From the NCBI GenBank assembly GCA_937896705.1, contig CALBOC010000018.1, forward strand, positions 1-9,516: a DNA stretch of 9,516 nucleotides, read 5' to 3'. The notes beneath the pieces were generated by a model. That model had not been told where the DNA came from. It worked only from the letters and a program-made list of their open reading frames with translations, and made no database searches. Below, one piece after another: positions 1 through 6,619 of this stretch. This stretch comes from an uncultured Micrococcaceae bacterium (GTDB lineage: Bacteria; Actinomycetota; Actinomycetes; Actinomycetales; Micrococcaceae). The position numbers and the translations under genes are program-made. Numbering within the stretch: position 1 is the first letter of the stretch; the number at the start of each line of letters is the position of its first letter.

Positions 1-310
1 TCGACAAGGTTGGTGCTGCGTGTTCATATAACACCTGGCGGCATCGACCGCACGGAGTGATGTAGTCTCCACCCTGGTTGAGGCACACCAGGTGGGTCAA
101 TGGTTCTCCAGCGGCCAGGCGCCAGGCGGCGATCATCGAGCCCTCAGCGCACTGTGTCAGCCCGAAGGAGGCGTTTTCGATATTGATCCCGGTGTGGATA
201 GTCCCTGCTGTATCCACCGCGGCGGCTGCCACCGGATGGTTGGAATACGGTGCGTAGGCGCGGGACAGAATGTCCGAAGCAGCGGTGTGAAGTTGCTCAA
301 AAGCCGACAT
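1..310 (-). CDS. cdd: Cytidine deaminase, N-terminal part (runs off the left edge)
   Basis: Reverse-strand translation from the ATG at 310-308 gives 103 residues without a stop up to the window edge. It matches the small homotetrameric zinc cytidine deaminases, which convert cytidine and deoxycytidine to uridine and deoxyuridine in pyrimidine salvage in the cytoplasm. Visible are AYAPYSNHPV (18-27), NIENASFGLTQCAE (43-56) and PCGRCRQVLYEH (86-97). The zinc ligands should be Cys54, Cys87 and Cys90, with Glu56 the catalytic proton shuttle. Family members are about 130 residues, so only the C-terminal end is missing. The start overlaps the stop of the upstream amidohydrolase by 1 nt (TAATG), and a GGAG on the minus strand (318-321) sits 7 nt before the ATG. 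The residue after the catalytic Glu is Gly57, where many family members have Arg. The family call is firm. Confidence 0.93.
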   Translation of the reverse strand, partial: MSAFEQLHTAASDILSRAYAPYSNHPVAAAAVDTAGTIHTGINIENASFGLTQCAEGSMIAAWRLAAGEPLTHLVCLNQGGDYITPCGRCRQVLYEHAAPTLS

Positions 311-1569
311 TAAGGCGCTCCGACCAGGGCGCGTAGAGCAGCCTGGGTGAAGATTTGGATCCCGACGCCGATGGCGCGTTCATCCGGATTGTAATCGCCC
401 TGGTGTAGATCAAAGGTTGGCCCTCCCGGGGTGCGGGTGCCAAGTCGGAACATCGCACCCGGGACTTCTTTGGTCATCCAAGCAAAATCTTCACCACCCA
501 TAGATTGGGGTGCCAGTTCAATGTTGCGCGAACCAAGTTCGAATCGGGTCGCGTCTTCAATCAGATCCGTTTCGGCCTCGCGGTTGACCACCGGGGGCAC
601 GCCCCGGACATGTTCCAGGGAGACCTTCACGCCGTAGGGTGCAGCAACCTGACCGATGACCTCATCCAGCAGTTGGGCGCCGGTTTCCCACGCGTCGGCA
701 TCCAGGGTGCGGAAGGTACCGGCCAGCTGGCCGGTGGTTGGGATCGCATTGGGTGCGTGGCCGGACTGAATATGGCCCCAGGTCAGTTGCACACCCGAGC
801 GCACGTCGATGCGACGCGACAAGATCGCGGGTACCTGGGCTGCGATCTGTGCCAGGGCAAAGACCACATCTTGGGTCTGTTGGGGGCGGGAAGTATGTCC
901 GCCGCGGCCGGTGAGCGTGACCCGGACCGTGTCGGTGGCCGACGTGATCGCCCCAATGCGGGTCCCGATCGTGCCGACATCAAAGCTGGGGTCAGCGTGC
1001 AGGGCGATAATGCGCGGCACCCCGTCCAAGACACCCTGTTTGATGACTTCTAAGGATCCGCCGGGGATTTTTTCTTCTGCTGGTTGGAAGATCACCCGGA
1101 TGCGCCCGTCCAGTGCCAGATGGTCCACATCCACGGTGGCGGTCCTGGCCCAGAGTCGATGCAACGTAATGGCGGTCCCCATACAAACGGCCGTGTGAAT
1201 GTCGTGGCCGCACGCGTGCGCGATGCCGTCATGGATAGAGGCGTAGGGCAACCCGGTGGCCTCTTTAACGGGAAGAGCATCAATGTCGGCGCGAATACCC
1301 AGCACGATCGGACCGGTCCCAATATCGACGTAAGCTCCGGTGGATTCTAGCCGCTGGGGTTTGAGTCCAAAACGTTGCAGCGTGGCGACAATTTGATCGG
1401 TGGTGCGGTGCTCGCGAAACGACAGTTCAGGATGCTGATGGATGTCACGCCGGAAGGCCACCGTGTCTTGCAGGATCTCGCGAACCGCCGGAGTGATCCT
1501 AGGTAGTCCCGGATCATCGCGTACCGGCTGGCTATCCGATAGAGCTAGGTTTTGTGGTTTCTCGCTCAC
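310..1569 (-). CDS. M20D-family amidohydrolase (N-acyl amino acid / IAA-amino acid hydrolase type)
   Basis: A 419-residue metallopeptidase-fold hydrolase of the M20D group, which includes hippurate hydrolase, N-acetyl amino acid deacetylases and plant IAA-amino acid hydrolases. Members cleave the amide bond of N-acylated amino acids using two metal ions. The catalytic set is complete: RADIDALPV (93-101), ACGHDIH (119-125) with ligands Cys120 and His122, PAEE (163-166) with Glu165 as likely base and Glu166 as ligand, His191 in ALHADP, and His389 in DLHQGDYNPDE near the C-terminus. The central dimerisation (lid) domain covers roughly residues 200-315. No signal peptide is seen, so it is probably cytoplasmic. 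The GTG start lies in a GTGA overlap with the manC-like stop and has only a distant GGGGA upstream, which points to translational coupling. The exact acyl substrate cannot be read from sequence; a salvage or detoxification role is inference. Confidence 0.93.
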   Translation of the reverse strand: MSEKPQNLALSDSQPVRDDPGLPRITPAVREILQDTVAFRRDIHQHPELSFREHRTTDQIVATLQRFGLKPQRLESTGAYVDIGTGPIVLGIRADIDALPVKEATGLPYASIHDGIAHACGHDIHTAVCMGTAITLHRLWARTATVDVDHLALDGRIRVIFQPAEEKIPGGSLEVIKQGVLDGVPRIIALHADPSFDVGTIGTRIGAITSATDTVRVTLTGRGGHTSRPQQTQDVVFALAQIAAQVPAILSRRIDVRSGVQLTWGHIQSGHAPNAIPTTGQLAGTFRTLDADAWETGAQLLDEVIGQVAAPYGVKVSLEHVRGVPPVVNREAETDLIEDATRFELGSRNIELAPQSMGGEDFAWMTKEVPGAMFRLGTRTPGGPTFDLHQGDYNPDERAIGVGIQIFTQAALRALVGAP

Positions 1570-2702
1570 AACACATCATCGTCCCCGTGTGCTTTGATAG
1601 ATTCCACGGCCTGTTTGACCGATTGTGCGTGTTCGGTGGTGGTGACCAACAACGCGTCAGGAGTGTCTACCACCACAATATCGTTTACTCCGATTAATGC
1701 GATGACCCGCGATGTATCGGTGACCACCACACCATTGGCCTCATCCGCGTAGACGCGTGGGGTTTCACCAATCACGGTCACCCCGGACTCATTCGCCGCC
1801 GGATTCAAGCGCGCAATGGCGGCAAAGTCTCCGACGTCATCCCACAGAAAGTCCCCGGGGATCACGGCCACATCGCCTGCCTCCGCGGCAGGCTCAGCCA
1901 CGGCATAATCAATCGCCGTTTTGGGCAGCGTTGGCCAAATCTCTGCCATAATCTCAGCGGCATCGCCGGCTACAATCGCTTTGGCAATGGCCATCACGCC
2001 GTCATGCAATTGGGGCTCGTTGGCTTTCAAATGCTGCAGAAGCAATTTGACCGGTGCGACAAACATGCCGGCATTCCAGAAGTAATTGCCGGCGGCAATG
2101 TAGCGTTTGGCGACCTCGGCTTCGGGTTTTTCAACAAACTCGGCCACCTGATAGGCCGAAGGCGCACCCTCTACAGCCAGGGGTTCCCCCTGCCGAATAT
2201 AACCGAAGCCGGTTGAAGGATAGGTGGGCTTAATGCCAATGGTCACAATCTTGCAGGTCGCAGCCGTGGCGATCGCTTCGACAACCGCTTCGCGAAAGTC
2301 CTCATCCGGGCCAATCACCTGGTCAGCGGCGAATGACCCCATGATGGCTTCTGGGTCGCGCTCGTATAGGACCGCTGCGGCCAGACCGATCGCTGCGGCG
2401 GAATCTTTTGGCTCGGGTTCAAACAGAAAGTTCTCGGGGGCCACATCAGCCAGTTGGGCGCACACCGCATCTCGGTGGGCTTCGCCCGTCACCACGATCA
2501 CCTTGTCATCGGCCAGCGGTTGCAGTCGATCATAGGTGGCACGGATCAAGGTCTGACCTGATCCGGTCAAATCGTGCAGAAATTTCGGTGCGGCAGCGCG
2601 TGATAATGGCCACAACCGGGTGCCCACGCCGCCCGCGGGGATCACGGCCCAAAAACGGTCCAGCCCCGGAATATGAGATGATGATAACTGCTGATGGTTC
2701 AC
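1566..2702 (-). CDS. manC: Mannose-1-phosphate guanylyltransferase, single-domain
   Basis: This nucleotidyltransferase makes GDP-mannose from mannose-1-phosphate and GTP, feeding mannosylation and polysaccharide synthesis. Numbered from the GTG at 2702 (378 residues), it shows the pyrophosphorylase signature GGVGTRLWPLSR at 24-35, followed by PKFLHDL (39-45) with the expected Lys. FVEKPE at 189-194 and WNAGMF at 209-214 lie in the sugar-binding part. It stops where two-domain ManC proteins would continue into a cupin-like phosphomannose isomerase domain, so it is the single-domain form. Start choice is uncertain: a TTG at 2732 is in frame and adds 10 residues, and neither start has a clear Shine-Dalgarno. 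I preferred GTG because it lies closer to the conserved LDRFWAVIPAGG. The 3' end overlaps the amidohydrolase by 4 nt. It is divergent from sdh. The symbol is by function; some annotations would use manB or gmp. Confidence 0.92.
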   Translation of the reverse strand: MNHQQLSSSHIPGLDRFWAVIPAGGVGTRLWPLSRAAAPKFLHDLTGSGQTLIRATYDRLQPLADDKVIVVTGEAHRDAVCAQLADVAPENFLFEPEPKDSAAAIGLAAAVLYERDPEAIMGSFAADQVIGPDEDFREAVVEAIATAATCKIVTIGIKPTYPSTGFGYIRQGEPLAVEGAPSAYQVAEFVEKPEAEVAKRYIAAGNYFWNAGMFVAPVKLLLQHLKANEPQLHDGVMAIAKAIVAGDAAEIMAEIWPTLPKTAIDYAVAEPAAEAGDVAVIPGDFLWDDVGDFAAIARLNPAANESGVTVIGETPRVYADEANGVVVTDTSRVIALIGVNDIVVVDTPDALLVTTTEHAQSVKQAVESIKAHGDDDVL

Positions 2703-2771
2703 CCGAACTACTGTATTGCAGTTCTCTGGCAAGTCGCTGAAGTTACCGCCCGGCTGGTCGAAAATGTCGCA

Positions 2772-2800
2772 TTAACGTTTCGCCGTCCGGTTAGTATTAG
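2772..2800 (+). promoter_or_regulatory. Candidate sigma-70-type promoter for sdhCDAB
   Basis: TTAACG at 2772-2777 (4 of 6 matches to TTGACA) and TATTAG at 2795-2800 (4 of 6 to TATAAT) are separated by exactly 17 nt on the plus strand. Transcription would start near 2807, leaving an 88-nt leader before sdhC. It is the best-spaced pair I found in the gap, but both hexamers are imperfect, so it is a prediction from consensus only. Confidence 0.35.
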
Positions 2801-2814
2801 CCTATAGCTATAGG
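2801..2814. promoter_or_regulatory. Perfect 14-bp palindrome, possible operator at sdh promoter
   Basis: CCTATAGCTATAGG reads identically on both strands. It begins directly after the candidate -10 hexamer and covers the predicted transcription start of the sdh operon. A dimeric regulator binding there would block transcription initiation, and the site is also positioned to affect the leftward unit. Both halves contain TATAG, so part of it could instead serve as a -10 element in either direction. The palindrome is observed; the operator role is inference and I cannot name the regulator. Confidence 0.35.
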
Positions 2815-2882
2815 ACGCAACTCGCACCGGCGCTGAACGCGAGACTAAATCAGGTCTAGGCGCCAAAATCCTGCGTGCTTTT

Positions 2883-2887
2883 GGAGG
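2883..2887 (+). promoter_or_regulatory. Shine-Dalgarno sequence of sdhC
   Basis: GGAGG lies 7 nt before the GTG at 2895 and supports that start over other in-frame options. Its first two G bases also lie in a possible 6-bp stem, CCAAAA (2863-2868) with TTTTGG (2879-2884), which could partly hide the site. Confidence 0.8.
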
Positions 2888-2894
2888 TTTCATA

Positions 2895-3311
2895 GTGTCT
2901 ACTGCGACAACCGCGCAGCAGTCGCCTCCTGCCGGAAAGAAATCCGGCAGAGGAACGCTGTATCGCGGAAAAGAAGGTATGTGGTCCTGGGTTGGCCACC
3001 GAATCACCGGTGTGGTGATTTTCTTATTCTTATTGGTCCACGTGCTCGATACCGCACTGGTCCGGGTCTCACCCGAAGCCTACGATGCTGTCATCGGTAC
3101 CTATAAGAACTGGTACATGGCAATCGGTGAAGCCGGTCTGGTCGCGGCGATCGTGTATCACGCATTTAACGGCATCCGCGTCATTCTGGTTGATTTCTGG
3201 GACAAGGGCACGAAGTACCAGCGCCATATGCTCTGGACTGTCATGATCCTGTGGGTCATCGTTTTTGGTGCATTCTGCGTGCGCCACTTCATGCTGGTGC
3301 TGGGAGGTTAA
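2895..3311 (+). CDS. sdhC: Succinate dehydrogenase cytochrome b-type membrane anchor subunit SdhC
   Basis: A 138-residue membrane anchor of complex II; with SdhD it forms the quinone site that takes electrons from succinate oxidation. After a polar N-terminus (1-28) comes the family motif SWVGHRITG (31-39), then a first membrane helix of roughly 38-57, a second of about 74-100 and a third of about 112-135. YHAFNGIRVILVDF (88-101) fits the conserved His-x3-Gly-x-Arg pattern of SdhC, with His89 a likely haem b ligand. The start is GTG with GGAGG 7 nt upstream. It is the first gene of sdhCDAB, with sdhD beginning 4 nt after its stop. An 8-bp inverted repeat with a 6-nt loop lies inside codons 12-19 (2929-2950). 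Identification is firm from sequence and operon position; haem content is inferred from family. Confidence 0.96.
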   Translation: MSTATTAQQSPPAGKKSGRGTLYRGKEGMWSWVGHRITGVVIFLFLLVHVLDTALVRVSPEAYDAVIGTYKNWYMAIGEAGLVAAIVYHAFNGIRVILVDFWDKGTKYQRHMLWTVMILWVIVFGAFCVRHFMLVLGG

Positions 3312-3315
3312 GCGC

Positions 3316-3804
3316 ATGACTACGCAACAGGAAATTCACATCGCCGCACCACGAAGCGGCGATATCGATCCGAAATATCTTCGCTCCTCCGCATCCTCGA
3401 GCTCGAACTGGGAAATGTTCAAGTGGCTGTTTATGCGGATCTCCGGACCAATCTTGTTGGTCCTGATCTTTACGCACCTGTTCTCCAACCTCATGGTTGG
3501 TGACGGTGTTCAAGGTCTGAACTTTGGTTTTGTCGCTGGCAAATGGGCGTCCCCACTGTGGCAAATCTGGGACTTGGTCATGCTGTGGCTGGCAATGATT
3601 CACGGCACCATCGGTGTCGCCACGATCATTGATGACTACACCTCCAAAGACCGGACCCGTGTGGCATTCAAAGTTGCCCTGTACCTTGCAAGCATTGCCA
3701 TCGTCGTGCTCGGCACCCTGGTGATCTTCACCTTCGAACCATGCATGACCGATGCTGCAGGCAACTTGCTCGATAACTCGCCAAGCTTCTGCTACAACCT
3801 GTAA
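3316..3804 (+). CDS. sdhD: Succinate dehydrogenase membrane anchor subunit SdhD
   Basis: A 162-residue second anchor subunit of complex II. The first 35 residues are polar and probably cytoplasmic. Three hydrophobic segments follow: about 42-61, about 82-105 and about 117-138. They carry His54 in the first helix and His96 in the motif AMIHGTIGVATIIDDY (93-108), which resembles the conserved His region of SdhD proteins and may contribute to haem or quinone binding. The start is ATG at 3316, with GGGAGG (3302-3306 and neighbours) inside the end of sdhC about 9 nt upstream. An in-frame GTG at 3265 would overlap sdhC by 47 nt and adds a Cys/Trp-rich stretch unlike the family, so it was not used. 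The C-terminal tail has two Cys residues, a minor peculiarity. Confidence 0.95.
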   Translation: MTTQQEIHIAAPRSGDIDPKYLRSSASSSSNWEMFKWLFMRISGPILLVLIFTHLFSNLMVGDGVQGLNFGFVAGKWASPLWQIWDLVMLWLAMIHGTIGVATIIDDYTSKDRTRVAFKVALYLASIAIVVLGTLVIFTFEPCMTDAAGNLLDNSPSFCYNL

Positions 3805-3844
3805 GCCCGGAAGCCGCCAAGACTAAGAAAGAAGACTTCATCTG

Positions 3845-5632
3845 ATGCAAGTACATAAGTACGATGTCGTAATTGTCGGCGCCGGTGGCGCTGGCATGCG
3901 CGCAGCCGTCGAAGCCGGTCAGCGTGCTCGGACTGCGGTACTCACCAAGCTGTACCCCACCCGTTCACACACTGGCGCAGCCCAGGGTGGTATGTGCGCC
4001 GCGCTGGCAAACGTTGAAGAAGACAACTGGGAATGGCACACATTCGACACCGTCAAGGGTGGCGACTACATCGTGGACCAGGATGCCGCCGAGGTCATGG
4101 CCAAAGAGGCCATTGACGCGGTACTGGACCTGGAAAAAATGGGCTTACCGTTCAACCGGACGCCCGAAGGCAAGATTGACCAGCGGCGTTTCGGTGGCCA
4201 CACTCGTGACCACGGTAAAGCACCGGTCCGTCGTGCCTGCTATGCGGCTGACCGTACCGGCCACATGATTCTGCAAACTCTCTACCAAAACTGTGTCAAG
4301 CACAACGTGGAGTTCTATAACGAGTTCTACGTGCTGGACCTGCTGATGGTCGAAGAAGATGCTACTCGCGCAGACGGCACCCCGTACAAACAGAAACGCG
4401 TCGCCGGTGTGGTCTCCTATGAGTTGGCCACCGGGGAACTGCACATCTTCCAAGCCAAGTCCGTGGTCTTTGCCACCGGTGGTGCAGGCAAGGTCTTCAA
4501 GACCACCTCCAACGCCCACACGCTAACCGGTGACGGCATGGCCATTGCCTACCGTCACGGTATTCCGCTAGAAGACATGGAGTTCATTCAGTTCCACCCA
4601 ACCGGCCTGGCCGGACTGGGGATTCTGGTCTCCGAAGCGGCCCGCGGTGAAGGTGGAATTCTCCGCAACGCCGACGGTGAGCGGTTCATGGAACGCTACG
4701 CGCCGACCATTAAGGACCTGGCCCCGCGTGACATCGTTGCCCGCTCGATGGCCAACGAAGTTCGTGAAGGCCGCGGGGCTGGACCCAATAAGGACTACGT
4801 CCTGTTGGACCTGACCCACCTGGAACCAGAACACATCGACGCCAAACTCCCAGACATTACCGAGTTCGCTCGGACCTATCTGGGCGTGGAACCACACACC
4901 GAACCAGTGCCGGTGTTCCCGACCTGTCACTACGTAATGGGTGGTATCCCAACCGACATCGAAGCCAATGTGCTGCAGGATAACGAAACCCGTATCCCAG
5001 GGCTGTACGCTGCCGGTGAGGTGGCCTGTGTTTCCGTTCACGGCGCCAACCGTCTGGGAACCAACTCGCTGCTCGACATCAACGTCTTTGGTCGTCGTGC
5101 CGGGCTGTACGCCGCAGAATATGCCAAAGAGGCTGACTTTGTGGAACTGCCTGAACAGGGCGAAGCCTTCATCACCGGTGAGATCGAATCTCTACGCTCT
5201 GCGGAGGGTACCGAGAAGGTCGGCGCACTGCGGGCTGAGCTGCAAGAAGTCATGGACGCCGACATGCAGGTCTTCCGCACCGAAGAGTCCATCCGTCGTG
5301 CGATGGACAAAATCGCTGAACTGCGTGAACGCTACAAGAACGTAGCAGTTCAAGATAAGGGCAAGCGCTACAACCTGGACCTTCTAGAAGGTCTGGAACT
5401 GGGCTACCTGCTGGACATTGCCGAGGCCATGTCCGTTGCAGCGCTGCACCGCCCTGAGTCTCGCGGCGGGCACTACCGCGAAGACTTCCCAGATCGTGAT
5501 GACGAAAACTGGATGGTCCACTCGATGCTGTACCGCGACGAGGACGCCGAAACCGAAGGCGTCAAGGGCATCCGTTTCGATACCAAAGATGTCGTCATGA
5601 CCCGCTACGAACCAATGGAGCGTAAGTACTAA
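3845..5632 (+). CDS. sdhA: Succinate dehydrogenase flavoprotein subunit SdhA
   Basis: This 595-residue catalytic subunit oxidises succinate to fumarate in the TCA cycle at the cytoplasmic face of the membrane. The N-terminal dinucleotide-binding motif VGAGGAGMRAA (11-21) binds FAD. His42 in TRSHTGAAQGG is the expected covalent FAD attachment site. Active-site residues equivalent to those of E. coli SdhA are present: His251 in QFHPTG, Arg295 in LAPRDIVAR, His362 in TCHYVMGG and Arg403 in GANRLGTNS. The C-terminal helical domain ends in YEPMERKY. Length is normal for the family and no frameshift is seen. The ATG at 3845 has only a weak purine-rich AGAAAGAAG upstream, so translation may lean on coupling to sdhD, 40 nt earlier. 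Its stop overlaps the sdhB start by 1 nt (TAATG). Confidence 0.98.
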   Translation: MQVHKYDVVIVGAGGAGMRAAVEAGQRARTAVLTKLYPTRSHTGAAQGGMCAALANVEEDNWEWHTFDTVKGGDYIVDQDAAEVMAKEAIDAVLDLEKMGLPFNRTPEGKIDQRRFGGHTRDHGKAPVRRACYAADRTGHMILQTLYQNCVKHNVEFYNEFYVLDLLMVEEDATRADGTPYKQKRVAGVVSYELATGELHIFQAKSVVFATGGAGKVFKTTSNAHTLTGDGMAIAYRHGIPLEDMEFIQFHPTGLAGLGILVSEAARGEGGILRNADGERFMERYAPTIKDLAPRDIVARSMANEVREGRGAGPNKDYVLLDLTHLEPEHIDAKLPDITEFARTYLGVEPHTEPVPVFPTCHYVMGGIPTDIEANVLQDNETRIPGLYAAGEVACVSVHGANRLGTNSLLDINVFGRRAGLYAAEYAKEADFVELPEQGEAFITGEIESLRSAEGTEKVGALRAELQEVMDADMQVFRTEESIRRAMDKIAELRERYKNVAVQDKGKRYNLDLLEGLELGYLLDIAEAMSVAALHRPESRGGHYREDFPDRDDENWMVHSMLYRDEDAETEGVKGIRFDTKDVVMTRYEPMERKY

Positions 5633-6393
5633 TGACTGCAACAATCGAAGAAACCAACTCCGGCGAAGTCGGTGCCATCGAGTCCTTCACCGTGACCATG
5701 CAGGTCCGCCGCTACCAGCCAGAATTTCACGAAGATGCATACTGGGATACCTGGACCGTGGAAATGTTCGGCACCGACCGTGTCCTGGACGCGCTGCACA
5801 AGATCAAGTGGGAAATTGACGGCACGCTAACCTTCCGCCGCTCGTGTGCGCACGGGATTTGCGGCTCGGATGCCATGCGCATCAACGGCGTCAACCGCCT
5901 GGCATGCAAGGTCCTACTCAAGGATCTGGACCTGTCCAAACCGGTCATCGTTGAACCCATCAAGGGTCTACCGGTCGAAAAAGACATGATTGTGGACATG
6001 GAACCGTTCTTCCAGTCCTACCGCGAAATCATGCCGTTTTTGATCGCTGACGAATCACGCGAACCAACCCGTGAGCGTCTCCAGTCCCCAGAAGCCCGCG
6101 AACGCTTCGATGACACGACCAAGTGCATCCTGTGTGCCGCGTGCACCTCATCCTGCCCGGTCTTCTGGACCGACGGCCAGTACTTCGGTCCGGCAGCGAT
6201 CGTCAACGCACACCGCTTCATCTTCGACGACCGTGACGAAGGTGGCGACATGCGTCTTGAGGTCCTCAACGACAAAGAAGGCGTATGGCGCTGCCGTACG
6301 ACCTTCAACTGTACTGAAGCTTGCCCGCGTGGCATTCAGGTCACCAAGGCGATCCAAGAGGTCAAGCAAGCCATCCTGGCTCGCAACATCTAA
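5632..6393 (+). CDS. sdhB: Succinate dehydrogenase iron-sulfur subunit SdhB
   Basis: A 253-residue electron-transfer subunit linking SdhA flavin to the membrane quinone site. The plant-type ferredoxin domain (about 20-110) has Cys72, Cys77, Asp80 and Cys92 around the [2Fe-2S] cluster, with Asp in the third ligand position as in E. coli SdhB. The C-terminal helical domain has CILCAACTSSCP (165-176) and CRTTFNCTEACP (221-232). By family analogy Cys165, Cys168, Cys171 and Cys231 hold [4Fe-4S], and Cys175, Cys221 and Cys227 hold [3Fe-4S]. The ATG overlaps the sdhA stop by 1 nt, which should balance expression of the two soluble subunits. It is the last gene of the operon; a strong hairpin follows 17 nt after the stop. 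Confidence 0.98.
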   Translation: MTATIEETNSGEVGAIESFTVTMQVRRYQPEFHEDAYWDTWTVEMFGTDRVLDALHKIKWEIDGTLTFRRSCAHGICGSDAMRINGVNRLACKVLLKDLDLSKPVIVEPIKGLPVEKDMIVDMEPFFQSYREIMPFLIADESREPTRERLQSPEARERFDDTTKCILCAACTSSCPVFWTDGQYFGPAAIVNAHRFIFDDRDEGGDMRLEVLNDKEGVWRCRTTFNCTEACPRGIQVTKAIQEVKQAILARNI

Positions 6394-6410
6394 CTGAGAC
6401 CAGCCTGATC

Positions 6411-6450
6411 CTGCGGGGGCGAGAAGCGTCATTGCTTCTCGCCCCCGCAG
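6411..6450 (+). terminator. Hairpin terminator after sdhB
   Basis: CTGCGGGGGCGAGAAGC (6411-6427) pairs perfectly over 17 bp with its complement at 6434-6450, around a 6-nt GTCATT loop. It lies directly after sdhB and before an unrelated transporter gene. The stem is unusually long and GC-rich. The following TCGTTTAAGG has only a short T run, so it is not a textbook intrinsic terminator; such hairpins are common in high-GC actinobacteria. It may also protect the mRNA 3' end. Confidence 0.8.
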
Positions 6451-6619
6451 TCGTTTAAGGTCTTCCCCCACGACAACAGCAGCGAGCTCCCCCACAACGT
6501 CTTGAACCCGCGCGGCACACAGCAACGTTCAAATCTTCCAGTACCCGCCAATGCGGGGCAGAATCGATGTCAGCACGTTTGCCGGCATGGGGAAAGACCT
6601 TGTACAAGGAGCAGATATC
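6451..6619 (+). promoter_or_regulatory. Upstream region of the first BCCT gene
   Basis: This 169-nt gap probably carries the transporter promoter, since the sdhB hairpin lies before it. TTGAAC (6502-6507) resembles a -35 and is repeated inverted as GTTCAA at 6527-6532, but no well-spaced -10 follows. An 8-bp direct repeat TCCCCCAC occurs at 6464-6471 and 6488-6495 (24-nt period). A 12-bp palindrome CCTTGTACAAGG (6598-6609) overlaps the ribosome binding site. An in-frame ATG at 6551 lies here but is judged not to be the start. No separate gene was recognised. Confidence 0.4.
6606..6611 (+). promoter_or_regulatory. Shine-Dalgarno deciding the start of the first BCCT gene
   Basis: AAGGAG lies 8 nt before the ATG at 6620. 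The second BCCT gene has the same AAGGAG with the same 8-nt spacing, and protein similarity between the two begins exactly at these ATGs. This rules in 6620 and argues against the in-frame ATG at 6551. Confidence 0.88.

Larger units (their letters stand above)
2703..2894. promoter_or_regulatory. Divergent intergenic control region between manC-like gene and sdhCDAB
   Basis: The stretch separates two outward-reading transcription units and must carry promoters in both directions. No convincing coding frame was seen. It contains a candidate rightward promoter, a 14-bp palindrome, and the sdhC Shine-Dalgarno, each listed separately. For the leftward unit I found only weak hexamers, for example TTGCGT (minus strand, 2820-2815) upstream of TAATAC-like sequence with poor spacing, so I do not call a leftward promoter. 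Confidence 0.7.

Noticed and set aside
92..313. 73-codon plus-strand open frame at the left edge
   Set aside because: The opposite strand encodes cytidine deaminase with clear zinc motifs; this frame has no motif or credible upstream signal.
505..1053. 182-codon open frame on the plus strand inside the M20D amidohydrolase
   Set aside because: It lies antisense to a gene with a complete catalytic residue set, shows no recognisable domain, and has the composition expected of a high-GC shadow frame.
3265..3315. In-frame GTG extending SdhD by 17 residues into sdhC
   Set aside because: It would overlap sdhC and adds a stretch unlike SdhD. The ATG at 3316 has GGGAGG at suitable distance.
6502..6532. 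TTGAAC / GTTCAA inverted repeat as a promoter or operator
   Set aside because: Half-sites are only 6 bp with a 19-nt spacer, and no -10 hexamer sits at proper spacing; chance occurrence is likely.
6551..6619. Upstream in-frame ATG that would extend BCCT copy 1 by 23 residues
   Set aside because: No Shine-Dalgarno precedes it, the added residues have no counterpart in copy 2, and a well-spaced AAGGAG marks the ATG at 6620.
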